NCBI GenBank assembly: GCA_945876015.1
Contig: CAMCNM010000007.1
Location: forward strand, 1-19,727
DNA length: 19,727 nt
Origin: Gemmatimonas phototrophica
GTDB taxonomy: Bacteria > Gemmatimonadota > Gemmatimonadetes > Longimicrobiales > Gaopeijiaceae
Direction: 5' to 3'
Below the pieces are notes generated by a model that worked only from the letters and a program-made list of their open reading frames with translations, did no database searches and was not told the DNA's origin. The stretch's first letter is position 1. Every line of letters starts with the position of its first letter. Made by a program: the position numbers and the translations under genes. Shown one piece after another: positions 8,972 through 16,189 of the stretch.

Positions 8972-9050
8972 ATGCGCAGCTTTCGGTCTTCCCGTCGCCC
9001 CACCCCCGACCGTTCCGAAAGCCGGCGGGATATTTTTCCGGAGGTTTTAC

Positions 9051-9548
9051 ATGAGTGTGACGAGAGCCCTGAAGGGACTCCTGGTCGTTCTGCCGTTGAG
9101 CCTGGTCGCGTGCGGCGAGAAGCCCGCCGAAGAGGCGCCGCCCGCGCTGGAGCCGATGAGTCAGGCCGGCGCCGACGCCGTCCGCAACACGTTCATCAAC
9201 CTGTACATGTCCAAGGATGCGGCGAATGCGTCCCAGTTCTACGCCGAGGACGCGGTCATGTACTCTCCCGACGGGACCATCGCGACCGGCAGGGCCGCGG
9301 TCCAGGCCGCGTTCGAGGGGATGATGGCGGCGGGGATGGATTCGCTGGGCATGAGCTCGACCTCGTTCGAGGCGGCCGGCGACCAGGCCACCGATCGGGG
9401 CACCTGGATCCTGCGGACGCTCGATCCGGAGACCAAGGAAGCGACGCGCCAGAAGGGTGACTACGTCATGGTCCATGGACGCCAGGCGGACGGCAGCTTC
9501 AAGATCGTCAAGGACAGTGTCTTCAACGCGACCGAAGTGCCGGAATAA
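9051..9548 (+). CDS. Lipoprotein with SnoaL/DUF4440-like fold
   Basis: The 165-residue protein is predicted to be lipid-anchored: after KGLLVVLPLSLVAC the lipobox cysteine is Cys21. A short Pro/Glu-rich linker follows. The rest resembles NTF2-like SnoaL/DUF4440 proteins: a helix (AGADAVRNTFINLYMSKD), FYAEDAVMYSPDGTIATGRAAVQAAFEGM, and strands GTWILRTL, GDYVMVH and GSFKIVKDSVF. In this fold the conserved aspartate and glycine pattern supports a small-molecule-binding pocket, but catalysis is not evident. The ATG 9051 has GGAGG six bases upstream (9040-9044). It is monocistronic, ending just before a strong hairpin. Its function is unknown. Confidence 0.8.
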   Translation: MSVTRALKGLLVVLPLSLVACGEKPAEEAPPALEPMSQAGADAVRNTFINLYMSKDAANASQFYAEDAVMYSPDGTIATGRAAVQAAFEGMMAAGMDSLGMSSTSFEAAGDQATDRGTWILRTLDPETKEATRQKGDYVMVHGRQADGSFKIVKDSVFNATEVPE

Positions 9549-9554
9549 CGGGAA

Positions 9555-9581
9555 GGGGCGCCGCCCTCTGGGCGGCGCCCC
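9555..9581. terminator. Perfect 12-bp hairpin at the convergent junction
   Basis: GGGGCGCCGCCC (9555-9566) pairs with GGGCGGCGCCCC (9570-9581) around the three-base loop TCT. It starts seven bases after the lipoprotein stop and ends two bases before the stop of the minus-strand DUF402 gene, so it can serve both transcripts. There is no T-run on either side, so it would work by the stem alone or with Rho. Confidence 0.7.
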
Positions 9582-9583
9582 GC

Positions 9584-10117
9584 CTACGCTTCCAGGTGCC
9601 CGAGCGCTCGCTCGAGCGTCCACTCCAGAACCACCGCCGGCGGCCAGTTGCCGGCTTCCGCCGCGACCCGTAACCGCTCCACCTCGGCACGCGCTCGCTC
9701 GGCGGTCGGCGCGTCGATCCAGCCCCGCTCCACCGCGTCCTCCATCTCGTCTTCGTCCAGCACGTGCGGTCCTCCCTCGTCCAGCCAGAGGTCGAGGAAG
9801 AGGTCGGTCGTGTCCCACACCAGCGCGTCGCAGCCCTGCACGGGAGTGAGGATGTTCGCGTAGATCCCCGTGAACAAGCCGTCCGCGCGGTGGAAGCGCG
9901 CGATGTCGTGCCATTCTCCCGGGAACGTGAACCACACCACGGGGGATCCGTGCTCGAGCACGGTGCGGCCGTCGATGACGGCTGGCCCGGCGCGCTCGAT
10001 GGAGCGGAGGATCGTCACCTTGACGTCCCCGCCGTCGTGGACGAGGTGCTGTCGGAAGACGTCGAGTCGGTCGGGCGGGTGGCGGTAGCGGATTTCGACC
10101 AGGGGCGGTCGAATCAC
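9584..10117 (-). CDS. DUF402 family protein
   Basis: The 177-residue protein has the DUF402 (FomD/Ntdp-like) pattern. The central WFTFPGEWHDIARFHRADG and TGIYANILTP are followed by WDTTDLFLDLWLDEGG (101-116) and VLDEDEMEDAVERGWID (119-135), whose acidic residues are the usual metal-binding part. Family members include nucleoside di/triphosphatases and the diphosphatase-like FomD. The protein is cytoplasmic. The GTG start (10117-10115) overlaps the stop of the upstream FadJ-like gene by GTGA, so it is likely co-translated with it. No function specific to fatty-acid oxidation can be deduced; it could be a housekeeping nucleotidase. Confidence 0.85.
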   Translation of the reverse strand: MIRPPLVEIRYRHPPDRLDVFRQHLVHDGGDVKVTILRSIERAGPAVIDGRTVLEHGSPVVWFTFPGEWHDIARFHRADGLFTGIYANILTPVQGCDALVWDTTDLFLDLWLDEGGPHVLDEDEMEDAVERGWIDAPTAERARAEVERLRVAAEAGNWPPAVVLEWTLERALGHLEA

Positions 10118-12345
10118 TCCCCGAACGCCTCGTAGAACGATTTCTCCTTCGCGGCGAGCTCGACCACGATCGGCGCGGGCTCGAAGCGCGGACCGACCCG
10201 GTCGGCCAGCTCCTGGAGGCTCGCGGCGACCGAATCCGTGCCCAGGTCATCGGCGAACTTGAGCAGGCCGCCCCGGAACGGCGGGAAGCCGGTGCCCATG
10301 ATCATGGCGAGATCGACGTCGCCGGCGCGGCGCACGACGCGGTCCGAGAGCGTGCGCGCGGCCTCGTTCACCATGGCGAGCGCGAGGCGCTTCCGGATCT
10401 CGTCGTCGTCCGGTCCTTCGCGCGCTCCCTTGGGCAGGGACGTGGCGAGCACCTGGTAGATCGTCCCGTCCACGCCCTTCTCCTTGCCGTCCTCGTACTT
10501 GTAGAAGCCCTTTCCGTTCTTCTTGCCGAGCCGGTCGGTGCCGGCCAGCGCCTGGAGCGGTGGCGAGGGGAGCATGCGCTGCCCGAACGCGGCATGGAGG
10601 GAACTGGCGGCGTGGCGCGCGATGTCGAGGCCGATCTCGTCGAGCAGGCGGATCGGACCCATCGGCATGCCGAACTCGCGCGCGGCGTCGTCGATCTCCT
10701 CGACCCTGGCGCCGTCGGCGAGCAGCCACCCGGCCTCGTTCAGGTATGGACCCAGGATCCGGTTGACCACGAAGCCGGGTCCGTCAGCGACCACGACGGG
10801 CACCTTGCCCAGGTCGATCGCGAGCCGGTACACGGTCGCGACGGCTTCGTCCGAGGAGCGGGCGCCGCGCACCACCTCGACCAGCGGCATCCGGTGCACG
10901 GGGTTGAAGAAGTGCATGCCGCAGAACATCTCGGGCCGGGCGAGGGCCTTCGCCATCTCGTCCACCGAGAGCGAGGACGTGTTGGTCGCGAGCACGCAAT
11001 CGGGCTTCACGTGGCCCTCGACCTCCTTCAGCACGCTCCGCTTGACCTCCATCTTCTCAACCACGGCTTCGATCACGAGATCCGCGTCCGCGAAGCCGTG
11101 GTACTCGACGTCGCCCGCGATCAGCTCCATGCGTTGGTCTGCCTCGCGGCGCTTCATCTTGCGCCGCTCGACCGCGTCGGCGAACAGGCCGCGCGCGTGC
11201 TGGAGTCCGCTCGCCACCGCCTCGTGCTTCACGTCTTTCATGCGCACGCGGATCCCCTTGTACGCCAGGATCTGCGCGATCCCGCCGCCCATCACGCCCG
11301 CGCCGAGCACGGCCGCGTGCTCGACCGGCCGCGCCTTCACGCCCAGAGCGGCGCCGGTCTCCTTCTTGGCGCGCTCCCGTAGATGGAAGACGTGGATCAG
11401 GTTCTTCGAGATGTCACCGCTGATCAGCTCACCGGCCGCGGCGGCCTCGATGCGAAGCGAGCGGTCCACGGACGCGCTGAGCCCCTCCTTCAGGACGTCG
11501 AGCAGCCGGAGCGGGGCGGGGTAGTGGCCGCCCGTCTTCAGGGTCACGCTCTTGCGCGCGGTGGACAGCGCGAGCGCGCGACCGGGTGCGGTGTCGTCCA
11601 CCAGGCGCGTGAGCAGCGGCCGCTTCATCCTGCGGGGCGCTCCGCCGTCGGCGATCGCAAGCGTCCAGTCGCGGACGCGGCCCTGGAAGCCATGCGCGGG
11701 AAGCACCTCGTCCACCAGCCCGATGCGGCGCGCCTTGGATGCGTCAACCGGCTCACCGGTGAGCAGGATGGGGAGCGCGGCCTGCAGGCCGACGAGCCGG
11801 GGGAGCCGCGTCGTGCCGCCCCATGCGGGGAGGATTCCAAGCTGCACCTCGGGAAGCCCGATGCGCGTCCTGGGCGAGTCCGACGCCACGCGGTAGCGGC
11901 ACGCCAGCGCCAGCTCGGTGCCGCCGCCCAGGCACACGCCGTGGATCGCCGCGACCGTCGGAATGTCGATCTTCTCGACCTGGTGAAAGACGGCCTGCCC
12001 CAGGCGCGACGCCTTCTCGCCCTCGGCCGCTTTGTCGATCAGCGCGATCGCGTCCACGTCCGCGCCCGCGACGAAGCTGTCGGGCTTGGCGCTCCACACG
12101 ACGAGCGCCCGGATCTGCCGCGCCGCGACGAGTCGGTCGGTCTCCTCGACCAGCTCCGCGAGGCGGCGCATGACCGTCTCGGTGAAGACGTTCATGCGGC
12201 GCTCGGGATCGTCGAGCACGAGCCAGCCGATGCCGTGCTCGTCCACCTGGAGCGTGGGATGCGCGTGCGTCGGCGGGGGTGGCCGCCGCGCGTGCGGCTC
12301 GTCCACCGTGGGAGTGCGTCTCGTGGGGTCGCCTTTCTGGGACAT
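10114..12345 (-). CDS. fadJ: FadJ/FadB-type enoyl-CoA hydratase / 3-hydroxyacyl-CoA dehydrogenase
   Basis: This bifunctional beta-oxidation enzyme (743 residues) hydrates trans-2-enoyl-CoA and then oxidises the 3-hydroxy product with NAD+. The crotonase half has the oxyanion AGADV, and GGGTELALAC and GLPEVQLGI carry the catalytic pair Glu144/Glu166, aligned with Glu119/Glu139 of E. coli FadB. The dehydrogenase half has the Rossmann loop GAGVMGGGIA (348-357), GMHFFNPVH with His478 and PLVEVV with Glu490, and then GPGFVVNRILGPYLNE. Residues 1-30 are a Pro/His/Arg-rich extension (RRPPPPTHAHP) not usual in the family. The ATG at 12345 lies 15 bases past the upstream M16 stop with a GGGAG ahead. 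No thiolase gene is in the window. Confidence 0.93.
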   Translation of the reverse strand: MSQKGDPTRRTPTVDEPHARRPPPPTHAHPTLQVDEHGIGWLVLDDPERRMNVFTETVMRRLAELVEETDRLVAARQIRALVVWSAKPDSFVAGADVDAIALIDKAAEGEKASRLGQAVFHQVEKIDIPTVAAIHGVCLGGGTELALACRYRVASDSPRTRIGLPEVQLGILPAWGGTTRLPRLVGLQAALPILLTGEPVDASKARRIGLVDEVLPAHGFQGRVRDWTLAIADGGAPRRMKRPLLTRLVDDTAPGRALALSTARKSVTLKTGGHYPAPLRLLDVLKEGLSASVDRSLRIEAAAAGELISGDISKNLIHVFHLRERAKKETGAALGVKARPVEHAAVLGAGVMGGGIAQILAYKGIRVRMKDVKHEAVASGLQHARGLFADAVERRKMKRREADQRMELIAGDVEYHGFADADLVIEAVVEKMEVKRSVLKEVEGHVKPDCVLATNTSSLSVDEMAKALARPEMFCGMHFFNPVHRMPLVEVVRGARSSDEAVATVYRLAIDLGKVPVVVADGPGFVVNRILGPYLNEAGWLLADGARVEEIDDAAREFGMPMGPIRLLDEIGLDIARHAASSLHAAFGQRMLPSPPLQALAGTDRLGKKNGKGFYKYEDGKEKGVDGTIYQVLATSLPKGAREGPDDDEIRKRLALAMVNEAARTLSDRVVRRAGDVDLAMIMGTGFPPFRGGLLKFADDLGTDSVAASLQELADRVGPRFEPAPIVVELAAKEKSFYEAFGE

Positions 12346-12360
12346 CTTGGGTCTCCCTGC

Positions 12361-13608
12361 TCAGCGTGCGGATAGGTCCGGGCCCCACACGAGCACCCGG
12401 GGTGCTTCGAGATCTTCGGTCGCCTTCGCCAGCTCGGTCGTGCCGATCGCCCACAGCTCTTCCTGCAGGGGCCGGACCCGACCCTCGCGCGCCAGGTCGA
12501 GCGCCATCCGGAGCGCCGCCTCCTCGGGTTGCCCCTCGCGCAGCAGGACCCAGCTGCGGAAACGGCGGCGCTGCCAGCGGAAGAAGGTCTCGTCCACCTG
12601 CTCCCCCAGCCTTTCCACCGCACCCAGGATGCGCTTTTCCCACGCTTCCGTCACCTCGGGCATGACCGCCGCCTCCACCACGAGCACCGGGCCGGGCGGG
12701 GTGTCCTCGACGCGAACGAGCACGCTGAAGACGCCCGGGTCCGGCGGCGAGGGGGTGAGCGCCTCCTGGATCTGGTAGCCGACGAACTCGAGCTGCGTGC
12801 GGGGAAGATCGCGGGGCGCGGGGAACGCGGCCCCGATCCATGTATTGGTCACGTCCCGTTGGAGCGGCACCCGCTCGCCTCGCTCCCACGCGGGCCCGTT
12901 GCTCCTGGGCGGATCCAGCGGACCCGCCCCGATCGGAGCGAGGGCCGCGCGCGCCTCCTGCTCACTCACCGGCCCGACCACCGCGGCGACCGACTGGGCG
13001 ATGCGGTAGCGTCCCTCGCGGGAGCGCTCGAGCGAAGCCGAGGGGGCCCTGCGCACCGACGCCTGGGTGCCGCGTGGGTCGCGGCTCCACGGGGACCTCG
13101 CTCCCCCCAGCACGTAGTACATCTCGCGGTCGAACTCGCGCACCGGCGCGCCGGTCTCGAACGTGAACTCTTCGAGCATCGCCTTGCGAGCCGCTTCGAG
13201 CGGCGCGTCCGCCAGCGAGACCCGGAACGCCACGTCCTCGACCACGGCCCAGGAGCGCACCCACACCTCCGGCGTCGCGAGCAGGGTGAACGCGGTCCAG
13301 CCGCGCTCGACGCGAAGCTCCAGCTGTGCGGCGTCGGGGTCGAGCCGCCAGCGCACGGCCTGGGCGATCGTTTCGCCGACCAGGCGCGCGGCGCCGGGGA
13401 TGGAGTCGGGGTCGTCGGCCGAGCCGGAGGGGATCACGAGCGTGACCGCCACGAGCGTCGAGCCCGTGCGCGTCATCACCGCGATGCCGGGTGCGCGAGC
13501 GGGGGGCGCTGCGGCTGGCACCTGAGCCGTCACCGGCGTGGTCCCGATCGCGGCGCCGATCAGAAGCGCGAGGACGAGAAATATGCGCACTCCCATCGTG
13601 GCATTCAT
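12361..13608 (-). CDS. Exported M16-like protein, second of a tandem pair, without zinc motif
   Basis: The 415-residue protein starts MNATMGVRIFLVLALLIGAAIG, a signal peptide ending near TAQV at 27-30. The mature part resembles M16 peptidase halves. SGSADDPDSIPGAARLVGETIA takes the place where the active family has the HxxEH helix, followed by strands with ERGWTAFTLLATPEVW, a long helix region LEAARKAMLEEFTFE, and a second repeat with GYQIQEAL. There is no HxxEH, so it is probably catalytically inactive, like the alpha-type half of M16 heterodimers. The start overlaps the previous gene's stop (ATGA, 13605-13608). An upstream in-frame extension exists but would run through the preceding gene. 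The M16 assignment rests on pattern only. Confidence 0.7.
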   Translation of the reverse strand: MNATMGVRIFLVLALLIGAAIGTTPVTAQVPAAAPPARAPGIAVMTRTGSTLVAVTLVIPSGSADDPDSIPGAARLVGETIAQAVRWRLDPDAAQLELRVERGWTAFTLLATPEVWVRSWAVVEDVAFRVSLADAPLEAARKAMLEEFTFETGAPVREFDREMYYVLGGARSPWSRDPRGTQASVRRAPSASLERSREGRYRIAQSVAAVVGPVSEQEARAALAPIGAGPLDPPRSNGPAWERGERVPLQRDVTNTWIGAAFPAPRDLPRTQLEFVGYQIQEALTPSPPDPGVFSVLVRVEDTPPGPVLVVEAAVMPEVTEAWEKRILGAVERLGEQVDETFFRWQRRRFRSWVLLREGQPEEAALRMALDLAREGRVRPLQEELWAIGTTELAKATEDLEAPRVLVWGPDLSAR

Positions 13609-14912
13609 GGACGCAGCTCCGCGCGCTGATGCCCGCGCGTCTCCAGGAGGTCCACATACGCGCGGATCGACTCGGGCGTCACCTCGTCCAATCGCGTCAG
13701 GTGCTGGTAGGCCGCATCCGCGTCGCCGGTCGCGTCGTGATAGCGTCCGACCAGCGTGGCGAGTCCCCACGACGTGCGCGCTCCCGGCAGCAGATCGAGG
13801 CGGAGGTCCGAGATCGCCGGCGAGAGCTCCTCGCGGCTGACGCTGCCCGCCGCCTCGGTCAGGATACCCTCGACGCGCCGGCGCATGGCCTGCGCGCCCG
13901 TGGCGTAGGCCGCGCCGGTCACCGCGAGCACGCGCACGGTGCCGACGTCCCACAGCTGGACGTCGCTGTCGAACGTGGAGCGTCGCTCGCGCAGGCGCCG
14001 CGCGATCAGCGAGGCCACGACCGCGGAGTGCGGATCGCCTGGATCGCCGGCCACCCAGGCCGCGCCGTACCAGCTGCGCAGCACCTCGGCCTTGGGAGCA
14101 GGATCGGCCGGCGGCCGCGCGCTGGGCACCGACGGCGGGGTGCGGTCGTCCGAGCCGAGATCGCCCAGCGCTGCCAGCACCAGCTCGACCGGCTCCGGGC
14201 CGACCACCACGAGCGACATGTGCGCGCGCCGGTGGGTGCGCGCCCAGAGATCGTGCAGCGACGTCACGCTGATTGCGTCGAGCGAGGCGAGCGTGCCGAG
14301 CAGGGGAAGCGCTCCCGGAACCGCGGCGGCACGCAGCTGCGCGGCGATCCGGCCCGAGGCCGTCTCGCGCTCCCGCTGCGCCTCCTCGCGCACCCGGAGG
14401 CGCGTGCGCTCGACCACGTTCCGGTCTAGGCGGGGCTGGGCGACGGCTTCACGCAGCACGTATGTGAGGTAGTCGAAATCCTCGGTCGGTCCGACCACCG
14501 TGTATGCGATTCCCCAGGGCGTGCGGCTGCCCTCCACGCGCGCGCCGATCGGCGCGGCCGCCACACGCGCGCGCTCGAGGCCGAGCAGCGCGATGATCTG
14601 GGAGGCGCCCGCCTCGGAGGGGCCTTCTTCCACCGGTATGGAGAGCCGAAGTGTGGTGAGCGCCGAGCCTGGGGCCGCCAGCCGGATCAGCTTGGGGCCG
14701 TCGCGCGGCGTGATCACCGTGTCGGGCAGGAGCGCCGCGCTCGCGCGAGGCGAAAGCTGGGTGGACGGGGGCTGGATCACCGCGACGTCCGCGGCGGGGC
14801 GGGCGACCTGCGCCAGGATCCCGTTGGCGGTTGCCGGAAGGGCGGAAAGCCAGGCCAGGCAGATCAGCCGGCGCGCTCGGCGCGAGATCGTCGCTTCGGG
14901 GTTCACATGCAC
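13605..14912 (-). CDS. Exported M16-like protein, first of a tandem pair, without zinc motif
   Basis: The protein has a signal peptide, ISRRARRLICLAWLSALPAT and on to NGILAQ, and then an M16-type domain. LRLSIPVEEGPSEAGASQII occupies the zinc-site position but lacks HxxEH, RTPWGIAYTVVGPTEDFDYL and the helix VVERTRLRVREEAQRE follow, and YHDATGDADAAYQHL near the end is typical of the family. The start is uncertain: GTG 14912 gives the most normal signal peptide, ATG 14948 adds 12 residues, and a longer reading from 15002 would run into the terminator at 14973-14998. A GGGGGA about ten bases before 14912 may be its ribosome site. With GTG 14912 it has 435 residues. Its stop overlaps the next M16-like gene. 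It could be the partner of that gene in a heterodimer. Confidence 0.7.
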   Translation of the reverse strand: MHVNPEATISRRARRLICLAWLSALPATANGILAQVARPAADVAVIQPPSTQLSPRASAALLPDTVITPRDGPKLIRLAAPGSALTTLRLSIPVEEGPSEAGASQIIALLGLERARVAAAPIGARVEGSRTPWGIAYTVVGPTEDFDYLTYVLREAVAQPRLDRNVVERTRLRVREEAQRERETASGRIAAQLRAAAVPGALPLLGTLASLDAISVTSLHDLWARTHRRAHMSLVVVGPEPVELVLAALGDLGSDDRTPPSVPSARPPADPAPKAEVLRSWYGAAWVAGDPGDPHSAVVASLIARRLRERRSTFDSDVQLWDVGTVRVLAVTGAAYATGAQAMRRRVEGILTEAAGSVSREELSPAISDLRLDLLPGARTSWGLATLVGRYHDATGDADAAYQHLTRLDEVTPESIRAYVDLLETRGHQRAELRP

Positions 14913-14972
14913 TCGATTGGTTCCCCCGCGAATAGGGGCGGGTTCCATCCCGGAAAGGACTCGCTCCGGGGG

Positions 14973-14998
14973 AAAAAAAGAGGCGCCCATCGGGCGCC
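14973..14998 (-). terminator. Rho-independent terminator after the M23 gene
   Basis: On the minus strand GGCGCCC (14998-14992) pairs with GGGCGCC (14988-14982) around the loop GAT, followed by TC and seven T residues (14979-14973). This is a textbook intrinsic terminator, about 50 bases after the M23 stop, and it separates that gene from the M16 operon. Confidence 0.88.
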
Positions 14999-15045
14999 CC
15001 ATTCAGCAAGGATCGGGCTCGGCGGGGCGCCGGGTCAGGGCCGAT

Positions 15046-15975
15046 TCATGGAATAGCGCCCGCGATCACGTAGTTCAACGGGTCCATCGGCTTGCCCTGC
15101 ACCCTGACCTCGTAGTGCAGGTGGGAAGAAGTGGCGATACCGGTGTTTCCTACCAGCGCGATCACGTCGCCCCGCTTCACCTGCTGTCCGACGCGGACGA
15201 GCAGCTTCGATGCGTGCCCGTAACGTGTGGTGAAGCCGTAGCCGTGATCGATCTCGACCATCTGGCCGTATCCGTTCTCCCACTCCGACTTGATGATCAC
15301 GCCCTTGGCCGCGGCCATGATCGGCGTGCCGCCCAGGGCCGCGATGTCCACGCCCTCGTGGGGCAGCGGTACCTGGTGGATCGGATGGTAGCGGCTCTTG
15401 GAGAACTGGCTGGAGACGATCCCGTCGGTAGGCAGGATCGAGGGCATCGACTCGAGTAGCTCGACGTGGGCCATGAGCGAGTCGGTCGCCTCGCCGAGGC
15501 TGCTCTGCAGGATGCTGGCCCGGCGCTCGAGCGCGTTCAGGTCGTAGCTCACCACGAAGGTCTGCTTGGAGAGCGTCGAGTCCATCGACCAGAGCGGGTT
15601 CGACCGCGGGTCCGCGGTGCTCGGTCCCCCGATACCTACCTGGAGGACCTCGGGGTCGATCGAGTCCAGGCCGGCGAGCAGGCGGATCCGCGAGTCCTGC
15701 GCGGAGAGCTTGCTCAAGCTTCCATCGAACGTGTCCACCCGGTCCTGGATGGTCGCGAGCTGCTGCGTGAGCGCCTGGTTCTCACGGGCGAGACGGCGCG
15801 CCTCCAGGCGGGCTGCGCTGTCCATTCCGACGGTGGCGGCGAGTCCCGAGAGTCCGAGCACCACCGCCGCGAACGCGCCGACGCAGAGGTTCGCGGCGCG
15901 CGGCGAAAGCGAGACCTGCCGGATAGGGCTCCGCTCACCTCTGAGCAGCATGAGCGTCCAGCGGTCTCGCGTCAT
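15046..15975 (-). CDS. Membrane-anchored M23 (LytM) peptidase
   Basis: This 309-residue cell-wall zinc endopeptidase or amidase activator has one membrane segment (about 29-49). Next comes a coiled-coil region at ~53-100 (LEARRLARENQALTQQLATI) and a second helix around 147-175. The LytM/M23 domain spans ~185-300, with zinc ligands His206 and Asp210 (HEGVDIAA) and His287 in SSHLHYEV, and catalytic His254/His285. All are present, so it should be active. RYHPIHQVPLPHEG is the typical lead-in. The ATG 15975 gives MTRDRWTLMLLRGE; the longer reading frame upstream is not supported. It ends at a strong terminator, and a TTGACA promoter candidate is ~110 bases upstream. It acts on peptidoglycan in the periplasm. 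Confidence 0.92.
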   Translation of the reverse strand: MTRDRWTLMLLRGERSPIRQVSLSPRAANLCVGAFAAVVLGLSGLAATVGMDSAARLEARRLARENQALTQQLATIQDRVDTFDGSLSKLSAQDSRIRLLAGLDSIDPEVLQVGIGGPSTADPRSNPLWSMDSTLSKQTFVVSYDLNALERRASILQSSLGEATDSLMAHVELLESMPSILPTDGIVSSQFSKSRYHPIHQVPLPHEGVDIAALGGTPIMAAAKGVIIKSEWENGYGQMVEIDHGYGFTTRYGHASKLLVRVGQQVKRGDVIALVGNTGIATSSHLHYEVRVQGKPMDPLNYVIAGAIP

Positions 15976-16087
15976 GTGCGCTTCTCTCGACCGGCGTGAA
16001 CGAAGTAGTCCCGACCGGAGACCTTCCCAGTCGGGGGTGGACCTTTGGGGGGACTTCCTTGGACGAAATTGTTGGTGTAACTCTGAA

Positions 16088-16115
16088 AGTTTCCCCCTGG
16101 GGACCCGTCTGTCAA
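16088..16115 (-). promoter_or_regulatory. Candidate promoter for the M23 gene
   Basis: On the minus strand a perfect TTGACA is at 16115-16110, and GAAACT at 16093-16088 is 16 bases downstream (three of six matches to TATAAT, including the A at position 2 and the final T). It lies in the 214-base gap between metG and the M23 gene, about 110 bases before the ATG. Confidence 0.45.
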
Positions 16116-16189
16116 GCGCCTTGCACTTTTTGGCACGAAGTCGGGAGGCAACACCTGTAGTTGGCTCCGCCGCCAGCGAGCTCTGGGGA

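Noticed and set aside
13605..15002. Starting the first M16-like gene at 15002
   Set aside because: That start lies in the intrinsic terminator at 14973-14998, and the extra residues do not look like a signal peptide; GTG 14912 is preferred.
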